NCBI RefSeq assembly: GCF_040049275.1 | Contig: NZ_JBDZDT010000007.1 | Span: 186,001-250,000 of the forward strand | Direction of reading: 5' to 3' | Length of the DNA stretch: 64,000 nucleotides | From: Aquabacter sp040049275 | GTDB lineage: Bacteria > Pseudomonadota > Alphaproteobacteria > Rhizobiales > Xanthobacteraceae | Part shown: positions 16,049 through 24,436 of the stretch, piece after piece | How positions within the stretch are numbered: position 1 is the first letter of the stretch | How the letters are laid out: every line of letters begins with the position of its first letter | The notes under the pieces: model-generated | What the model saw: the letters and a program-made list of their open reading frames with translations, nothing else | What the model was told of the DNA's origin: nothing | Databases searched by the model: none | Made by a program: the position numbers and the translations under genes

Positions 16049-16501
16049 TCACGCCTCCGCCAGCGCGGCGCGCGCGTCGGCGCGGATGCGGTTCACCATG
16101 GAATTGAGGCCGTTGGAGCGCTGCGGCGTCAGGTGTCCCTCAAGGCCGATCTCGCGGAACACTCCAAGCGCGTCCGTCGCCAAAATCTCCTTCGGGGTGT
16201 GGCCGGACATCAGCGTGAGCAGCACGGCGATAAGCCCGCGCACGATATGGGCGTCGGAATCCCCTTCGAATTCCAGCACCGGCCCGTTCGGTCCTTCGCG
16301 GCGGTGAGAAACGAGCCAGACCTGGCTGGCGCAGCCCTGCACCTTATTTTCTTCCGTGCGCTCGGCCTCGGGGAAGGGCGGCAGCGCGCGTCCAAGCTCG
16401 ATCGCATAGCGGATGCGGTCTTCCCAGTCGTCGAGGAACTGGAAGTCTTCAATCAGGGTCTTGGCGTCCAAGGTCTTCGGGGCCAGTGTCTTGGCGTCCA
16501 T
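16049..16501 (-). CDS. sufE: SufE family cysteine desulfuration protein
   Basis: Accepts persulfide sulfur from the cysteine desulfurase SufS during iron-sulfur cluster assembly in the cytosol; 150 residues. Cys57 in Val-Gln-Gly-Cys-Ala-Ser-Gln-Val-Trp is the sulfur-accepting residue, and the C-terminal Leu-Thr-Pro-Gln-Arg-Ser-Asn-Gly motif is characteristic. It lies away from any suf operon in this window. The first codons contain a partial internal duplication (the peptide Asp-Ala-Lys-Thr-Leu occurs twice, from a 13-base direct repeat 30 bases apart), which lengthens the N terminus relative to typical SufE. Confidence 0.93.
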   Translation of the reverse strand: MDAKTLAPKTLDAKTLIEDFQFLDDWEDRIRYAIELGRALPPFPEAERTEENKVQGCASQVWLVSHRREGPNGPVLEFEGDSDAHIVRGLIAVLLTLMSGHTPKEILATDALGVFREIGLEGHLTPQRSNGLNSMVNRIRADARAALAEA

Positions 16502-16578
16502 GGGTCCATGCGCATAAGCGGCCGCCCGATGCGGTCATACCCGAATATAGGCGCTCGCAGGCCCGGGAGAAACCCGTC

Positions 16579-17010
16579 TCAGGCCGGGCGGCGCGGGGGC
16601 AGGGGAACGCTCGCCGGGATGATGGTGGGCCGCGCGCCGGCAGGCTTCGGCGCCTCCGTGGCCTCCCCGCCCCATGTGGGTACCAGATCCTGTGGGGTCA
16701 AAGCGTGGCCTGTGGCCGCCTTCTCGACCGCGGCGGCGGCTTCCGACGCATCGTGAGCGCTGCCGACATTCTCGAGCAGCCAGCCGGCCGCGGCCTGTGC
16801 CTTGTCGCCGAGATGACCGAGCAGTTGTCCGCCCACGGCGCAGGCATCCGGCTGGCGCTGGCAGAAGCCGCTGGCGTCCGCCAGCGCGGACTGTGCGGCG
16901 GAAAGGGCCTGCCACGCGCCGATCTGCCGGGTGCCATCCTCCGAGGTGGAGATGGGCAGCAGCAGCAGCACGATGCCGAGCCAGAAGGACATGCGGATCA
17001 GAAAGAACAT
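16579..17010 (-). CDS. DUF5330 domain-containing protein
   Basis: A protein of 143 residues with one N-terminal hydrophobic segment (about residues 3-20), probably a membrane anchor or uncleaved signal. Then come a helical region with Phe-Cys-Gln-Arg-Gln-Pro-Asp-Ala-Cys-Ala-Val-Gly, whose two Cys could form a disulfide, and a Pro-rich end. The arrangement matches DUF5330 proteins of Hyphomicrobiales. The start at 17010 has GAGGG upstream; the longer open frame adds an unlikely Arg/Pro-rich leader. Function is unknown. Confidence 0.75.
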   Translation of the reverse strand: MFFLIRMSFWLGIVLLLLPISTSEDGTRQIGAWQALSAAQSALADASGFCQRQPDACAVGGQLLGHLGDKAQAAAGWLLENVGSAHDASEAAAAVEKAATGHALTPQDLVPTWGGEATEAPKPAGARPTIIPASVPLPPRRPA

Positions 17011-17253
17011 CGACGCCCTCGCCACGCCCGGCCAGCCTCCTCCACCGGGCCACGCCAGGATAGCAAAGGCCGGCGCCTGCCGCAGCGGCGGCGGAGGCCG
17101 CGCGCACCGTCTTTTAAAGACATCGTTAATACTGAGGCGATGAAAGCGGCTGCCGTTGTGTCGCATCCGCTGCGACAAGTGCTCATCTTGTAATCACATG
17201 GTGCCGGCTCAATATGCAGCCCGACATTAACAAGAAGAAAGCAGGAGCGACTG

Positions 17254-17658
17254 ATGTCCGGTCCGGACCAGACGCGGCATTGGCCGCCTCTATCACCGAT
17301 GCAGACAGGTATTCGCGGACGGTGTCCGCGGTGCGGAGAGGGGCATCTGTTCAAGGGCTTTTTGAAGCTCGCACCAAAATGTGAAGTCTGCGGGCTTGAT
17401 TACTCGTTCGCGGATCCCGCGGACGGTCCTGCTTTTTTCGTCATCACGTTCGGCTGCCTTCCCTCCACCGTTTTCGCCATCTGGCTGGAGGTGGTGTGGC
17501 AGGCGCCCTATTGGGTGCATCTGTTCACGACGCTGCCCTTGCTGCTGCTCACCTGCATTCCTCCCTTGCGGCCCCTGAAGGGCTGGCTGGTGGCCAGCCA
17601 GTATTTCTACAAGGCCGAGGAAGGCCGCCGGGTGCCTCTGAGCAAGGGGCCGGCATAG
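17254..17658 (+). CDS. DUF983 family protein with zinc-ribbon-like N terminus
   Basis: A protein of 134 residues. The N-terminal part has two Cys-X2-Cys pairs (Cys24/Cys27 and Cys43/Cys46) that could bind zinc, followed by Asp-Pro-Ala-Asp-Gly-Pro-Ala and two membrane helices (about 60-80 and 85-107). The domain order and the Pro-Leu-Lys-Gly C-terminal motif match DUF983. Family members sit near cytochrome oxidase genes in some alphaproteobacteria, but none is nearby here. AGCAGGAG before ATG 17254 supports the start. Confidence 0.85.
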   Translation: MSGPDQTRHWPPLSPMQTGIRGRCPRCGEGHLFKGFLKLAPKCEVCGLDYSFADPADGPAFFVITFGCLPSTVFAIWLEVVWQAPYWVHLFTTLPLLLLTCIPPLRPLKGWLVASQYFYKAEEGRRVPLSKGPA

Positions 17659-17678
17659 TCGCTTAAGGACGCAAAGCA

Positions 17679-17696
17679 GGCCTGCACGGGCAGGCC
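17679..17696. terminator. Hairpin between convergent genes
   Basis: Perfect 7-base arms (17679-17685 and 17690-17696) surround a four-base loop, between the DUF983 stop and the LOG-family stop. There is no T-run, so termination is only plausible. Confidence 0.4.
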
Positions 17697-17699
17697 GGC

Positions 17700-18311
17700 C
17701 TACATCTTCTCCACCGCCGCACGCGGCTCCTTGCCGCGGATCTGGGCCTCCTCGACGCCGGATGCGGCGGCCTGGAGCATGGGGAGGATGTCGTCGATCT
17801 CGTGCGCCACCAGCACCTCCACAGGCGTGGTGCTGCGGATGAATTCGCAGCCGCGCATATGGTCGAGGAGGGCCAGAAGCGGGTCCCAGAAGCCGGCGAT
17901 GTTGGCAACGAGGATGGGCTTGCGGTGGCGGCCGAGCTGCGCCCAGGTGAGCTGTTCCACCAGTTCCTCCAGCGTGCCGACGCCGCCGGGCAGCGCCACG
18001 AACGCATCCGCCCGCTCGAACATGAGCTTCTTCCGCTCGTGCATGTCCTCGGTCACGATCATCTCGGCCGCATAGTCGAAGGCGCGTTCGCGAGAGAGCA
18101 GGAATTCCGGGATGATGCCGGTGACGGCCCCGCCGTTCATCGCCGCCGCCGCGGCCACCTCGCCCATGAGGCCGATGCCGCCGCCGCCATAGACGAGGCG
18201 CACGCCGTTACGGGCGAGAATCTCGCCGAAGCGCCGGGCCTCGGCGGCGAAGAGGGGCGTGCCCCCCCGGGAAGAACCACAATAGACGCAGACGCTTTCG
18301 ATATGGGCCAT
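17700..18311 (-). CDS. LOG family protein (nucleotide 5'-monophosphate phosphoribohydrolase-like)
   Basis: Rossmann-fold protein of the TIGR00730/LOG family, which releases bases from nucleoside monophosphates; plant homologues activate cytokinins. With the start used it has 203 residues. Motifs are Cys-Gly-Ser-Ser near the N terminus, Gly-Gly-Gly-Gly-Ile-Gly-Leu-Met-Gly at about 42-50, Met-His-Glu-Arg-Lys-Lys at 90-95, and the defining Pro-Gly-Gly-Val-Gly-Thr-Leu-Glu-Glu at 108-116. The start is ambiguous. ATG 18311 fits family length but has a poor ribosome site, while ATG 18476 has a strong CAGGAG and would add 55 residues. Confidence 0.88.
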   Translation of the reverse strand: MAHIESVCVYCGSSRGGTPLFAAEARRFGEILARNGVRLVYGGGGIGLMGEVAAAAAMNGGAVTGIIPEFLLSRERAFDYAAEMIVTEDMHERKKLMFERADAFVALPGGVGTLEELVEQLTWAQLGRHRKPILVANIAGFWDPLLALLDHMRGCEFIRSTTPVEVLVAHEIDDILPMLQAAASGVEEAQIRGKEPRAAVEKM

Positions 18312-18639
18312 GGGAGTCAGTTTATCAGTTTTGTGCATTGCGTCACGAGCTGCCGTTTGTTCCCCGTCGCGGCTTTCTGCCCGATGCCCGGCTTTCGCCT
18401 TCCCGTTTGCAGTTGAGGACTGAAGAGGAAGCAGGTGAGGCGAATCGATCGCCGGCACGCTCATATGATCGGTCATATCTCGCTCCTGACCCTCCTGCGA
18501 ACAGGAGAAGGATTCGGGCAGGGTCCCCATGGGGAAATCACATCCAAGTTGGTCATGCTCCTGGCGACGGGAGGATGACGGCGGGGGACAACGCGCCAGC
18601 CTTGAATCCGATCCAATCATCGTCTATCGGCGATGGACG
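18312..18639. other. Divergent region between the LOG and ArsR genes
   Basis: These 328 bases lie between divergent genes. They contain the alternative LOG start at 18476 with its good ribosome site, and an imperfect dyad (ATATGAT 18463-18469 with GTCATAT 18472-18478) that could be part of an operator. No RNA gene was recognised. Confidence 0.4.
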
Positions 18640-18972
18640 ATGGATAACCCTGACCTCGATTCCCATAGCCTCGCGAGCCGGCTGAAGGCGCTCGCGCATC
18701 CCGCCCGGCTGAAGGTGCTGGAGACGCTGGCGCGGCGCGAAGGCTGCCAGTGCGGCGAGATCGTCGCCGGCCTGCCTCTGGCGCAATCCACCGTCTCGCA
18801 GCATATAAGGGTTCTTCTTGAAGCGGGCCTTGTCCGGGGCACCCTGGATGGGCCGCGCTCCTGCTATTGCATCGACCATGACGCGCTGAACACCCTGCGC
18901 GCGGATCTCGATGCGGTGTTTTCGGCCCTCGCTTCCGGCCCCGGCGGGGCGGCGTGCGGTCCGCAGAAATAG
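18640..18972 (+). CDS. ArsR/SmtB-family metalloregulator-type repressor
   Basis: Winged-helix regulator of 110 residues. The core runs Leu-Lys-Ala-Leu-Ala-His-Pro-Ala-Arg-Leu-Lys-Val-Leu-Glu, then Glu-Gly-Cys-Gln-Cys-Gly-Glu-Ile, then the recognition helix Gln-Ser-Thr-Val-Ser-Gln-His-Ile. The Cys-Gln-Cys pair stands where ArsR-type proteins carry metal- or metalloid-sensing cysteines, and further Cys residues occur in the wing (Ser-Cys-Tyr-Cys-Ile-Asp). A metal or thiol signal is therefore likely. It is followed after six bases by the ABC exporter gene, its probable target. The ATG at 18640 was chosen by family length. Confidence 0.88.
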   Translation: MDNPDLDSHSLASRLKALAHPARLKVLETLARREGCQCGEIVAGLPLAQSTVSQHIRVLLEAGLVRGTLDGPRSCYCIDHDALNTLRADLDAVFSALASGPGGAACGPQK

Positions 18973-18978
18973 GTTCCC

Positions 18979-20937
18979 ATGTCCAATTCCCCAAAGCCCG
19001 GCGCCGCCCGGCACTCCTTCAAGGCCGTCTCGGCCGCCGGCGGCGCCCTGTTGGGCACCGTCACGGCGCTCTGGCCCTACCTCTGGCCACAGGATCGCGG
19101 CGACTTGCGCAAGCGCGTGGTGGCGACGCTGCTGCTGCTGTTCCTCGCCAAGTTCGCCACCATGTCGGTGCCTTTCTTCTTCAAATGGGCGACGGACGCG
19201 CTCGCCCACATGCCGGACGGGCAGGGCGACGTGGACATCGCCTGGCTGCTCGCCGCGCCCGTGATGCTGACGCTGGCCTATGGCGGCGCCCGTCTTGTCA
19301 TGGCGGCCATCACCCAGCTGCGCGACGGCATGTTCGCGAAGGTGGCGCTCCATGCCGTGCGCAAGCTGGCGCTGGAGACATTCGAGCACATGCACGCGCT
19401 GTCGCTGCGCTTCCACCTGGAGCGCAAGACCGGTGGGCTCACCCGCGTTCTGGAGCGGGCGCGCGAGGGCATCGAGACCATCGTGCGCATGCTGGTGCTC
19501 CAACTCGCGCCCACCATCGTCGAGCTGGTGCTGGTGCTCGCTGTCCTCGCCTTCGCCTTTGACTGGCGCTACGTGGCGGCGGTCGCGGCGACGGTGGTGC
19601 TCTATACGTGGTTCACCTATGTCGCGAGCGAGTGGCGCATCTCCATCCGCCGGGACATGAACGAGAGCGACACTGAGGCCAACACCAAGGCCGTGGACAG
19701 TCTGCTCAACTATGAGACCGTGAAGTATTTCGGCGCCGACCACTGGGAAAGCTCGCGCTACGACAAGTCGGTGGCGCGCTATGAATCCGCCACGGTGCGC
19801 ACCTTCACCTCGTTGGCCTGGCTGAATGCGGGCCAGGCGCTCATCTTCACCATGGGCTTGACCGCCACAATGGTGCTCGCCGCCTTCGACGTCAGGGCGG
19901 GGCGGCAGAGCGTCGGCTCCTTCGTCATGGTCAATGCCATGATGATCCAGCTCTACCAGCCGCTGAACTTCCTCGGCATGATCTATCGCGAGATCAAGCA
20001 GGCCATCGTGGACATCGAGGCCATGTTCGCCGTGCTCTCGCGCGATCCCGAGATCGAGGACAAGAAGGACGCGCAGGCGCTCACCGTCCATGGCGGCACG
20101 GTGCGGTTCGAGGATGTGCGCTTCTCCTACGATCCCGGCCGGGAAATCCTGAAGGGCGTCACCTTCGAGGTGCCGGCGGGGCGCACGGTCGCCATCGTCG
20201 GACCGTCGGGCGCGGGCAAGAGCACCATTTCCCGGCTCATGTTCCGCTTCTACGACGTCTCTTCCGGCCGCATTACCATTGACGGGCAAGACATTCGCGA
20301 CGTGACGCAGGAGAGCCTGCGCGCCGCCATCGGCATGGTCCCGCAGGACACGGTGCTGTTCAACGACACCATCGGCTACAACATCCGCTACGGCCGCCAG
20401 GGCGCGACCGAGGCCGAGATCGAGGATGCGGCCCGTCTCGCCCAGATCGACGCCTTCATCCAGGCGACGCCCCACGGCTACAAGACCGAGGTGGGGGAGC
20501 GCGGCCTCAAGCTCTCCGGCGGCGAGAAGCAGCGCGTCGCCATCGCCCGCACCATCCTCAAAGCGCCGCCCATCCTGCTGCTGGACGAGGCCACTTCCGC
20601 CCTCGACAGCCACACGGAAAAAGAGATCCAGGACGCCCTCGACCGCGTCTCGAAGGGGCGCACCACACTGGTCATCGCCCACCGGCTCTCCACCGTGGTC
20701 TCCGCCGACGAGATCCTTGTGCTGGCTAAGGGTGAGGTCGCCGAGCGCGGCAGCCATGCCGAGCTTCTGGCGAAGGGCGGACTGTATGCGGCCCTGTGGC
20801 ATCGGCAGCGCGAAGCCGACGAAGCCCGCGAAAAGCTACATGCCGCTGGGGAAGGTAGCGAGCTGCCCACAACTTCTACGGATTCAACGCCCGCAAGCGC
20901 TCGGACGCCGTTGCCGGAACCTTCGGAGGCATGGTAG
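18979..20937 (+). CDS. Atm1/HMT-type ABC exporter (fused permease-ATPase)
   Basis: Homodimeric half-transporter of 652 residues, close to the Atm1/ABCB7/NaAtm1 group that exports glutathione-linked sulfur or metal-glutathione species. The membrane domain (about 50-345) has six helices and a conserved Asn-Tyr-Glu-Thr-Val-Lys-Tyr-Phe motif in an intracellular helix, typical of Atm1. The ATPase domain has Walker A at 408-416, the signature Leu-Ser-Gly-Gly-Glu at 512-516, Walker B ending at Asp536-Glu537, and the switch His in Ile-Ala-His-Arg-Leu-Ser. The last 35 residues are low-complexity. Co-orientation with the upstream ArsR gene points to a role in metal or thiol stress. Confidence 0.9.
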   Translation: MSNSPKPGAARHSFKAVSAAGGALLGTVTALWPYLWPQDRGDLRKRVVATLLLLFLAKFATMSVPFFFKWATDALAHMPDGQGDVDIAWLLAAPVMLTLAYGGARLVMAAITQLRDGMFAKVALHAVRKLALETFEHMHALSLRFHLERKTGGLTRVLERAREGIETIVRMLVLQLAPTIVELVLVLAVLAFAFDWRYVAAVAATVVLYTWFTYVASEWRISIRRDMNESDTEANTKAVDSLLNYETVKYFGADHWESSRYDKSVARYESATVRTFTSLAWLNAGQALIFTMGLTATMVLAAFDVRAGRQSVGSFVMVNAMMIQLYQPLNFLGMIYREIKQAIVDIEAMFAVLSRDPEIEDKKDAQALTVHGGTVRFEDVRFSYDPGREILKGVTFEVPAGRTVAIVGPSGAGKSTISRLMFRFYDVSSGRITIDGQDIRDVTQESLRAAIGMVPQDTVLFNDTIGYNIRYGRQGATEAEIEDAARLAQIDAFIQATPHGYKTEVGERGLKLSGGEKQRVAIARTILKAPPILLLDEATSALDSHTEKEIQDALDRVSKGRTTLVIAHRLSTVVSADEILVLAKGEVAERGSHAELLAKGGLYAALWHRQREADEAREKLHAAGEGSELPTTSTDSTPASARTPLPEPSEAW

Positions 20938-20979
20938 CGACTCGCTCGTCGAGGCTTCCTGTATCCAAAGGTTGGACGT

Positions 20980-22722
20980 GTGATCGGCGATCTCTATCTG
21001 ACCTCCGCGTCCGCCGCGCCGAAGCTGCGCATTGGCCTGATGATCGATGAACCGGTGCTGTCGTCGGTCTCCGCCGCCATCGTCGATCAGATCCGGGCGT
21101 CCTCCTTCGCCGAGATCGTGCTGGTGGTGCGCAACGGCGCATTCCCGGCCGAGACCGGGCCATCGGCCTCGTTCCTGTCGCGGGCCTGGAAATTCCTGAA
21201 GCGTCCGGCGCTCCGCCGCCTGATCGCCTATGCGATCTACCTGAAGCTCGATGCGCGCCGCAGCTATGATGCCCATCGCGATCCCCTGAAGCCGGTGGAT
21301 TGCACGGAGCGTCTGGCTGGCGTCGAGGAGATCGTCGTCGCGCCGCAGAGCAAAGGCTACGTGCACCGCCTTCCGGCCGAGGTGGTGGAGGAGATCAAGT
21401 CCCGCGATCTCGATGTTCTCATCAGGTTCGGCTTCAACATCCTCAAGGGCGACATCCTCTCCGCCGCCAAGTCCGGCGTCTGGTCGTTCCATCACGGCGA
21501 CAACGACTTCTATCGCGGCACCCCGCCTTACTTCTGGGAGATGGTGGAGGAACGGCCGCGGTGCGGCGCCATCCTCCAGGTGCTGAACGAAGAACTGGAC
21601 AACGGGCTGGTGCTCGCCAAGGGCCAGTATGCGAACGAGGGCGGGCTTTCCTTGTTCCGCAACAGCGTGGGGCCTTATTGGGGGTCGGCGCACTTCATCA
21701 TCTGGAAGCTGAAGGAACTGCACGAGCAGGGGTTCGAGGCGCTGAAAGCCCGCGCCATCCCGCGAGCGCCCTATGGCGGGCAGCGGGCGGTTTATCGCAA
21801 GCCCGCCAATTGGGAAGTGGTGAGCTGGCTCGGCGGGGCGGTGCTGCGCAAGCTGAAGGAGCGGCGGGAGCGGCGCATCCTCCATTGGCAGATGGCGCTG
21901 CGCAGGGATGGGGCGACGCCGTCCATCCAGCCAGGGACCGGTGCGGTCGATCTCTCCGGCTTCCATTTCATCACCGCGCCCAAGGGGCACTTTTACGCCG
22001 ACCCGTTCCTGTTTGAGCGGGACGGGCGCATGTATCTGTTCCTGGAGGATTATTCCTACGCCGAGCAGCGCGGCGACCTGGTGGTCATGGACGTGACCGA
22101 CGGCGTTCCCGCCACTGCCGATCTCTGCCTCAAGACCGGCTCGCACCTTTCCTATCCCTTCGTCTTCGCCCATGGGGGCGAGACCTACATGATCCCGGAG
22201 ACCATGGCGGCGGGGGAAGTGGCGCTCTACCGGGCGGAGGCGTTCCCCCACCGCTGGGTCAAGGAGAAGGTGCTCTACGAAGGCTCCATCGTCGACACGA
22301 CGCTTTGGATCGAGGACGGGGTCTTCTACTTCTTCGCCACCTTCATCGTCCCCGGCACCGAGGCCATGTCGCTGCACCTCTTCACGGCGGACAGCCTCAC
22401 CGGCGCATGGCGCCACCACCCTGCGAACCCCATTTCCAACGATGTGCGCGATGCGCGCGGGGCCGGGCACATGTTCCGGCAGGACGGGGTGCTCTACCGC
22501 CCCGCCCAGGATTGTTCGGGCACCTATGGACGGGCCATCCGATTCTATCGGGTGGATGTGCTCACCCCCAATGCCTATTCCGAGACGCTGGTGCTGGATC
22601 TGGAGCCGGACGCGGTGCCCGCCTTTGCCGGGATGCCGGCGGAGGGGATCCACACCTATAATCGCACCGGCGCGTTCGAGGTGATCGACGCCAAGTTCAG
22701 GCTGCCCGCCGATACCATCTGA
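20980..22722 (+). CDS. Formyltransferase-like/GINT1-type beta-propeller fusion protein
   Basis: A large two-part protein of 580 residues. The first 270 residues resemble formyltetrahydrofolate-dependent formyltransferases: a Rossmann-like start, then Val-Trp-Ser-Phe-His-His-Gly-Asp-Asn-Asp-Phe-Tyr-Arg-Gly around residue 168, in the place of the catalytic His/Asp loop. From about residue 320 to 575 there are repeated Trp/Tyr/Asp-rich blades such as Phe-Tyr-Ala-Asp-Pro-Phe and Gly-Ala-Gly-His-Met-Phe, matching the five-blade propeller of glucosamine inositolphosphorylceramide transferase 1. It probably modifies a sugar in a surface lipid or glycan. The reaction is unknown. Start is GTG 20980. 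Phospholipid genes follow directly. Confidence 0.7.
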   Translation: MIGDLYLTSASAAPKLRIGLMIDEPVLSSVSAAIVDQIRASSFAEIVLVVRNGAFPAETGPSASFLSRAWKFLKRPALRRLIAYAIYLKLDARRSYDAHRDPLKPVDCTERLAGVEEIVVAPQSKGYVHRLPAEVVEEIKSRDLDVLIRFGFNILKGDILSAAKSGVWSFHHGDNDFYRGTPPYFWEMVEERPRCGAILQVLNEELDNGLVLAKGQYANEGGLSLFRNSVGPYWGSAHFIIWKLKELHEQGFEALKARAIPRAPYGGQRAVYRKPANWEVVSWLGGAVLRKLKERRERRILHWQMALRRDGATPSIQPGTGAVDLSGFHFITAPKGHFYADPFLFERDGRMYLFLEDYSYAEQRGDLVVMDVTDGVPATADLCLKTGSHLSYPFVFAHGGETYMIPETMAAGEVALYRAEAFPHRWVKEKVLYEGSIVDTTLWIEDGVFYFFATFIVPGTEAMSLHLFTADSLTGAWRHHPANPISNDVRDARGAGHMFRQDGVLYRPAQDCSGTYGRAIRFYRVDVLTPNAYSETLVLDLEPDAVPAFAGMPAEGIHTYNRTGAFEVIDAKFRLPADTI

Positions 22723-22743
22723 GCCGTCAGGCTCGTGATTTGA

Positions 22744-22759
22744 CGCCCCGTCAGGGGCG
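22744..22759. terminator. Small GC hairpin before psd
   Basis: Six-base perfect arms (22744-22749 and 22754-22759) with a GTCA loop lie just after the fusion gene. There is no T-run, so it is a weak terminator or attenuating structure at best. Confidence 0.35.
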
Positions 22760-22795
22760 CTCTACCTATGCCGCTCCTTGATTGGCGGAGCCGTC

Positions 22796-23497
22796 GTGTC
22801 CCTTCTCACCACCATCCGGAAGAATATTCCCCCGGTCCATCGCGAAGGCTATCCGTTCATCGCCATCGCGGCGGTGATCACGCTCGCGCTGCTCATGGTC
22901 TCGACATTCTTCGGGATGCTGGCGCTCGGCCTCACCATCTGGACCGCCTTGTTCTTCCGCGACCCGGCCCGGGTCACGCCGCTGCGGGACGGGCTCGTCG
23001 TCTCTCCGGCCGACGGCGTCATCTCCCAGATCACCATGGCGCTGCCGCCGCGCGAGCTGGACCTGTCCGACGTGCCGCTGCTGCGCGTGTCCGTCTTCAT
23101 GAATGTGTTCAACGTCCATGTGAACCGTGCGCCGGTCTCCGGCCGCATCGAGCGCATCGCCTACAAGGCCGGCATCTTCCTCAATGCCGATCTCGACAAG
23201 GCGAGCGAGGACAATGAGCGCAACGGCCTCATCTTCCGCACCTCCTACGGCCCCGTGGGCTGCGTGCAGATTGCAGGGCTCATCGCCCGGCGCATCGTCT
23301 CCTTCGTCCGCGAGGGCGAGGAACTGGGCGCGGGCGAGCGCTTCGGCCTCATCCGCTTCGGCTCGCGGGTGGACGTCTATCTGCCCGCCGGAACGCGGCT
23401 CCTTGTGGCCGAGGGGCAGCTCGCCACGGCCGGCGAGACGGTGATTGCGGACTTCTCCGCACAAGGCGGGCGCGAAACCGCCTTCAGGGTGAGCTGA
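22796..23497 (+). CDS. psd: Phosphatidylserine decarboxylase proenzyme
   Basis: Makes phosphatidylethanolamine from phosphatidylserine at the inner membrane. This is the short alphaproteobacterial type (233 residues). Two hydrophobic helices are near the N terminus (about 20-55). Self-cleavage should occur between Gly189 and Ser190 in Ile-Arg-Phe-Gly-Ser-Arg-Val-Asp, making the pyruvoyl group on Ser190. GTG 22796 is preferred because GGAG lies upstream and the family starts with Ser-Leu-X2-Thr-Ile-Arg-Lys. The pssA gene starts seven bases after the stop, making the usual psd-pssA operon. Confidence 0.95.
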   Translation: MSLLTTIRKNIPPVHREGYPFIAIAAVITLALLMVSTFFGMLALGLTIWTALFFRDPARVTPLRDGLVVSPADGVISQITMALPPRELDLSDVPLLRVSVFMNVFNVHVNRAPVSGRIERIAYKAGIFLNADLDKASEDNERNGLIFRTSYGPVGCVQIAGLIARRIVSFVREGEELGAGERFGLIRFGSRVDVYLPAGTRLLVAEGQLATAGETVIADFSAQGGRETAFRVS

Positions 23498-23504
23498 AGC
23501 CGCC

Positions 23505-24326
23505 ATGAGCACGCTCTTCCCCCAGTTCGATCCCGAGGGCACGCCGAGCCGCTTCGGCCGCTTCGGCCGCATCCCGCTGCGGGTCCTGCTGCCCAATCTC
23601 GTGACGCTGCTGGCCCTGTGCTCGGGCCTGACCGCCGTACGCATGGCGGTGGAGGACCGCTTCGAGCTGGCGCTGGCGGCCATCGTGTTCGCCGCCATGC
23701 TGGACGGCATAGACGGGCGCCTCGCCCGCGCGCTCAAGGGCACGTCGCGTTTCGGCGCGGAGCTGGACAGCCTTGCCGACTTCGTGAATTTCGGCTGCGC
23801 CCCGGCGCTCATTCTCTATCTCTGGGGCCTTGATCAGGCCGGCTCCATCGGCTGGATCGCGGCGCTCATCTTCGCCATCTGCGCGGCGCTCCGCCTCGCC
23901 CGCTTCAACGTGATGCTGGACGACCCCGACCGGCCGCCCTTCGCCGCCGATTTCTTCACGGGCGTGCCGGCGCCGGCCGGTGCCATCACCGTGCTGCTGC
24001 CGGTCTATCTCGAGCTTCTGGGCCTGCCGCACGGCCCGGCCAATGCCCCGCTGGCGCTGATCTACACGGTCGCCATTGGCCTCCTCATGATCTCCAAGGT
24101 CCCCGCATGGTCCGGCAAGACGCTGGGCAAGCGCGTGCGGCGGGACATGGTGCTGCCCCTGTTCGTGCTGGTTGCGCTGTTCGCCGGGCTGCTCGCGAGC
24201 TATCCCTGGCTGGTTCTCTCGGTGTGCAGCGTGCTTTATCTGGTGCTGCTGCCGGTTTCCTATGTGCGGTACCGCCGCCTGATGGACGCCTACAAGGCCG
24301 AGCAGGCTGCGGCGGGGGACGCGTAG
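23505..24326 (+). CDS. pssA: CDP-diacylglycerol--serine O-phosphatidyltransferase
   Basis: Makes phosphatidylserine from CDP-diacylglycerol and serine, the substrate of Psd encoded just upstream. The protein has 273 residues with about eight membrane helices. The CDP-alcohol phosphotransferase signature is present: Asp-Gly-Ile-Asp-Gly-Arg-Leu-Ala-Arg, then Gly-X3-Phe-Gly-Ala-Glu-Leu-Asp-Ser-Leu-Ala-Asp, with the four metal-binding Asp residues in place. This is the polytopic (type II) enzyme, not the soluble E. coli form. Confidence 0.95.
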   Translation: MSTLFPQFDPEGTPSRFGRFGRIPLRVLLPNLVTLLALCSGLTAVRMAVEDRFELALAAIVFAAMLDGIDGRLARALKGTSRFGAELDSLADFVNFGCAPALILYLWGLDQAGSIGWIAALIFAICAALRLARFNVMLDDPDRPPFAADFFTGVPAPAGAITVLLPVYLELLGLPHGPANAPLALIYTVAIGLLMISKVPAWSGKTLGKRVRRDMVLPLFVLVALFAGLLASYPWLVLSVCSVLYLVLLPVSYVRYRRLMDAYKAEQAAAGDA

Positions 24327-24351
24327 CTCCCTCTTTCCGCTGCGAGCTGCG

Positions 24352-24378
24352 CTCTCTCTCCCGCTTGCGGGGGAGGGG
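24352..24378. repeat. CTCTCCCGC-type palindromic repeat
   Basis: A CTCTCCCGC/GCGGGGGAGGG hairpin lies after pssA, a copy of the second intergenic repeat family also seen at 26.3, 33.2 and 56.0 kb. Confidence 0.7.
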
Positions 24379-24436
24379 AATGGGCGACTTCCTGCGCTGG
24401 AAATGAACTCTCCAGCCTTCGCTGCGTTGTCCAGCG

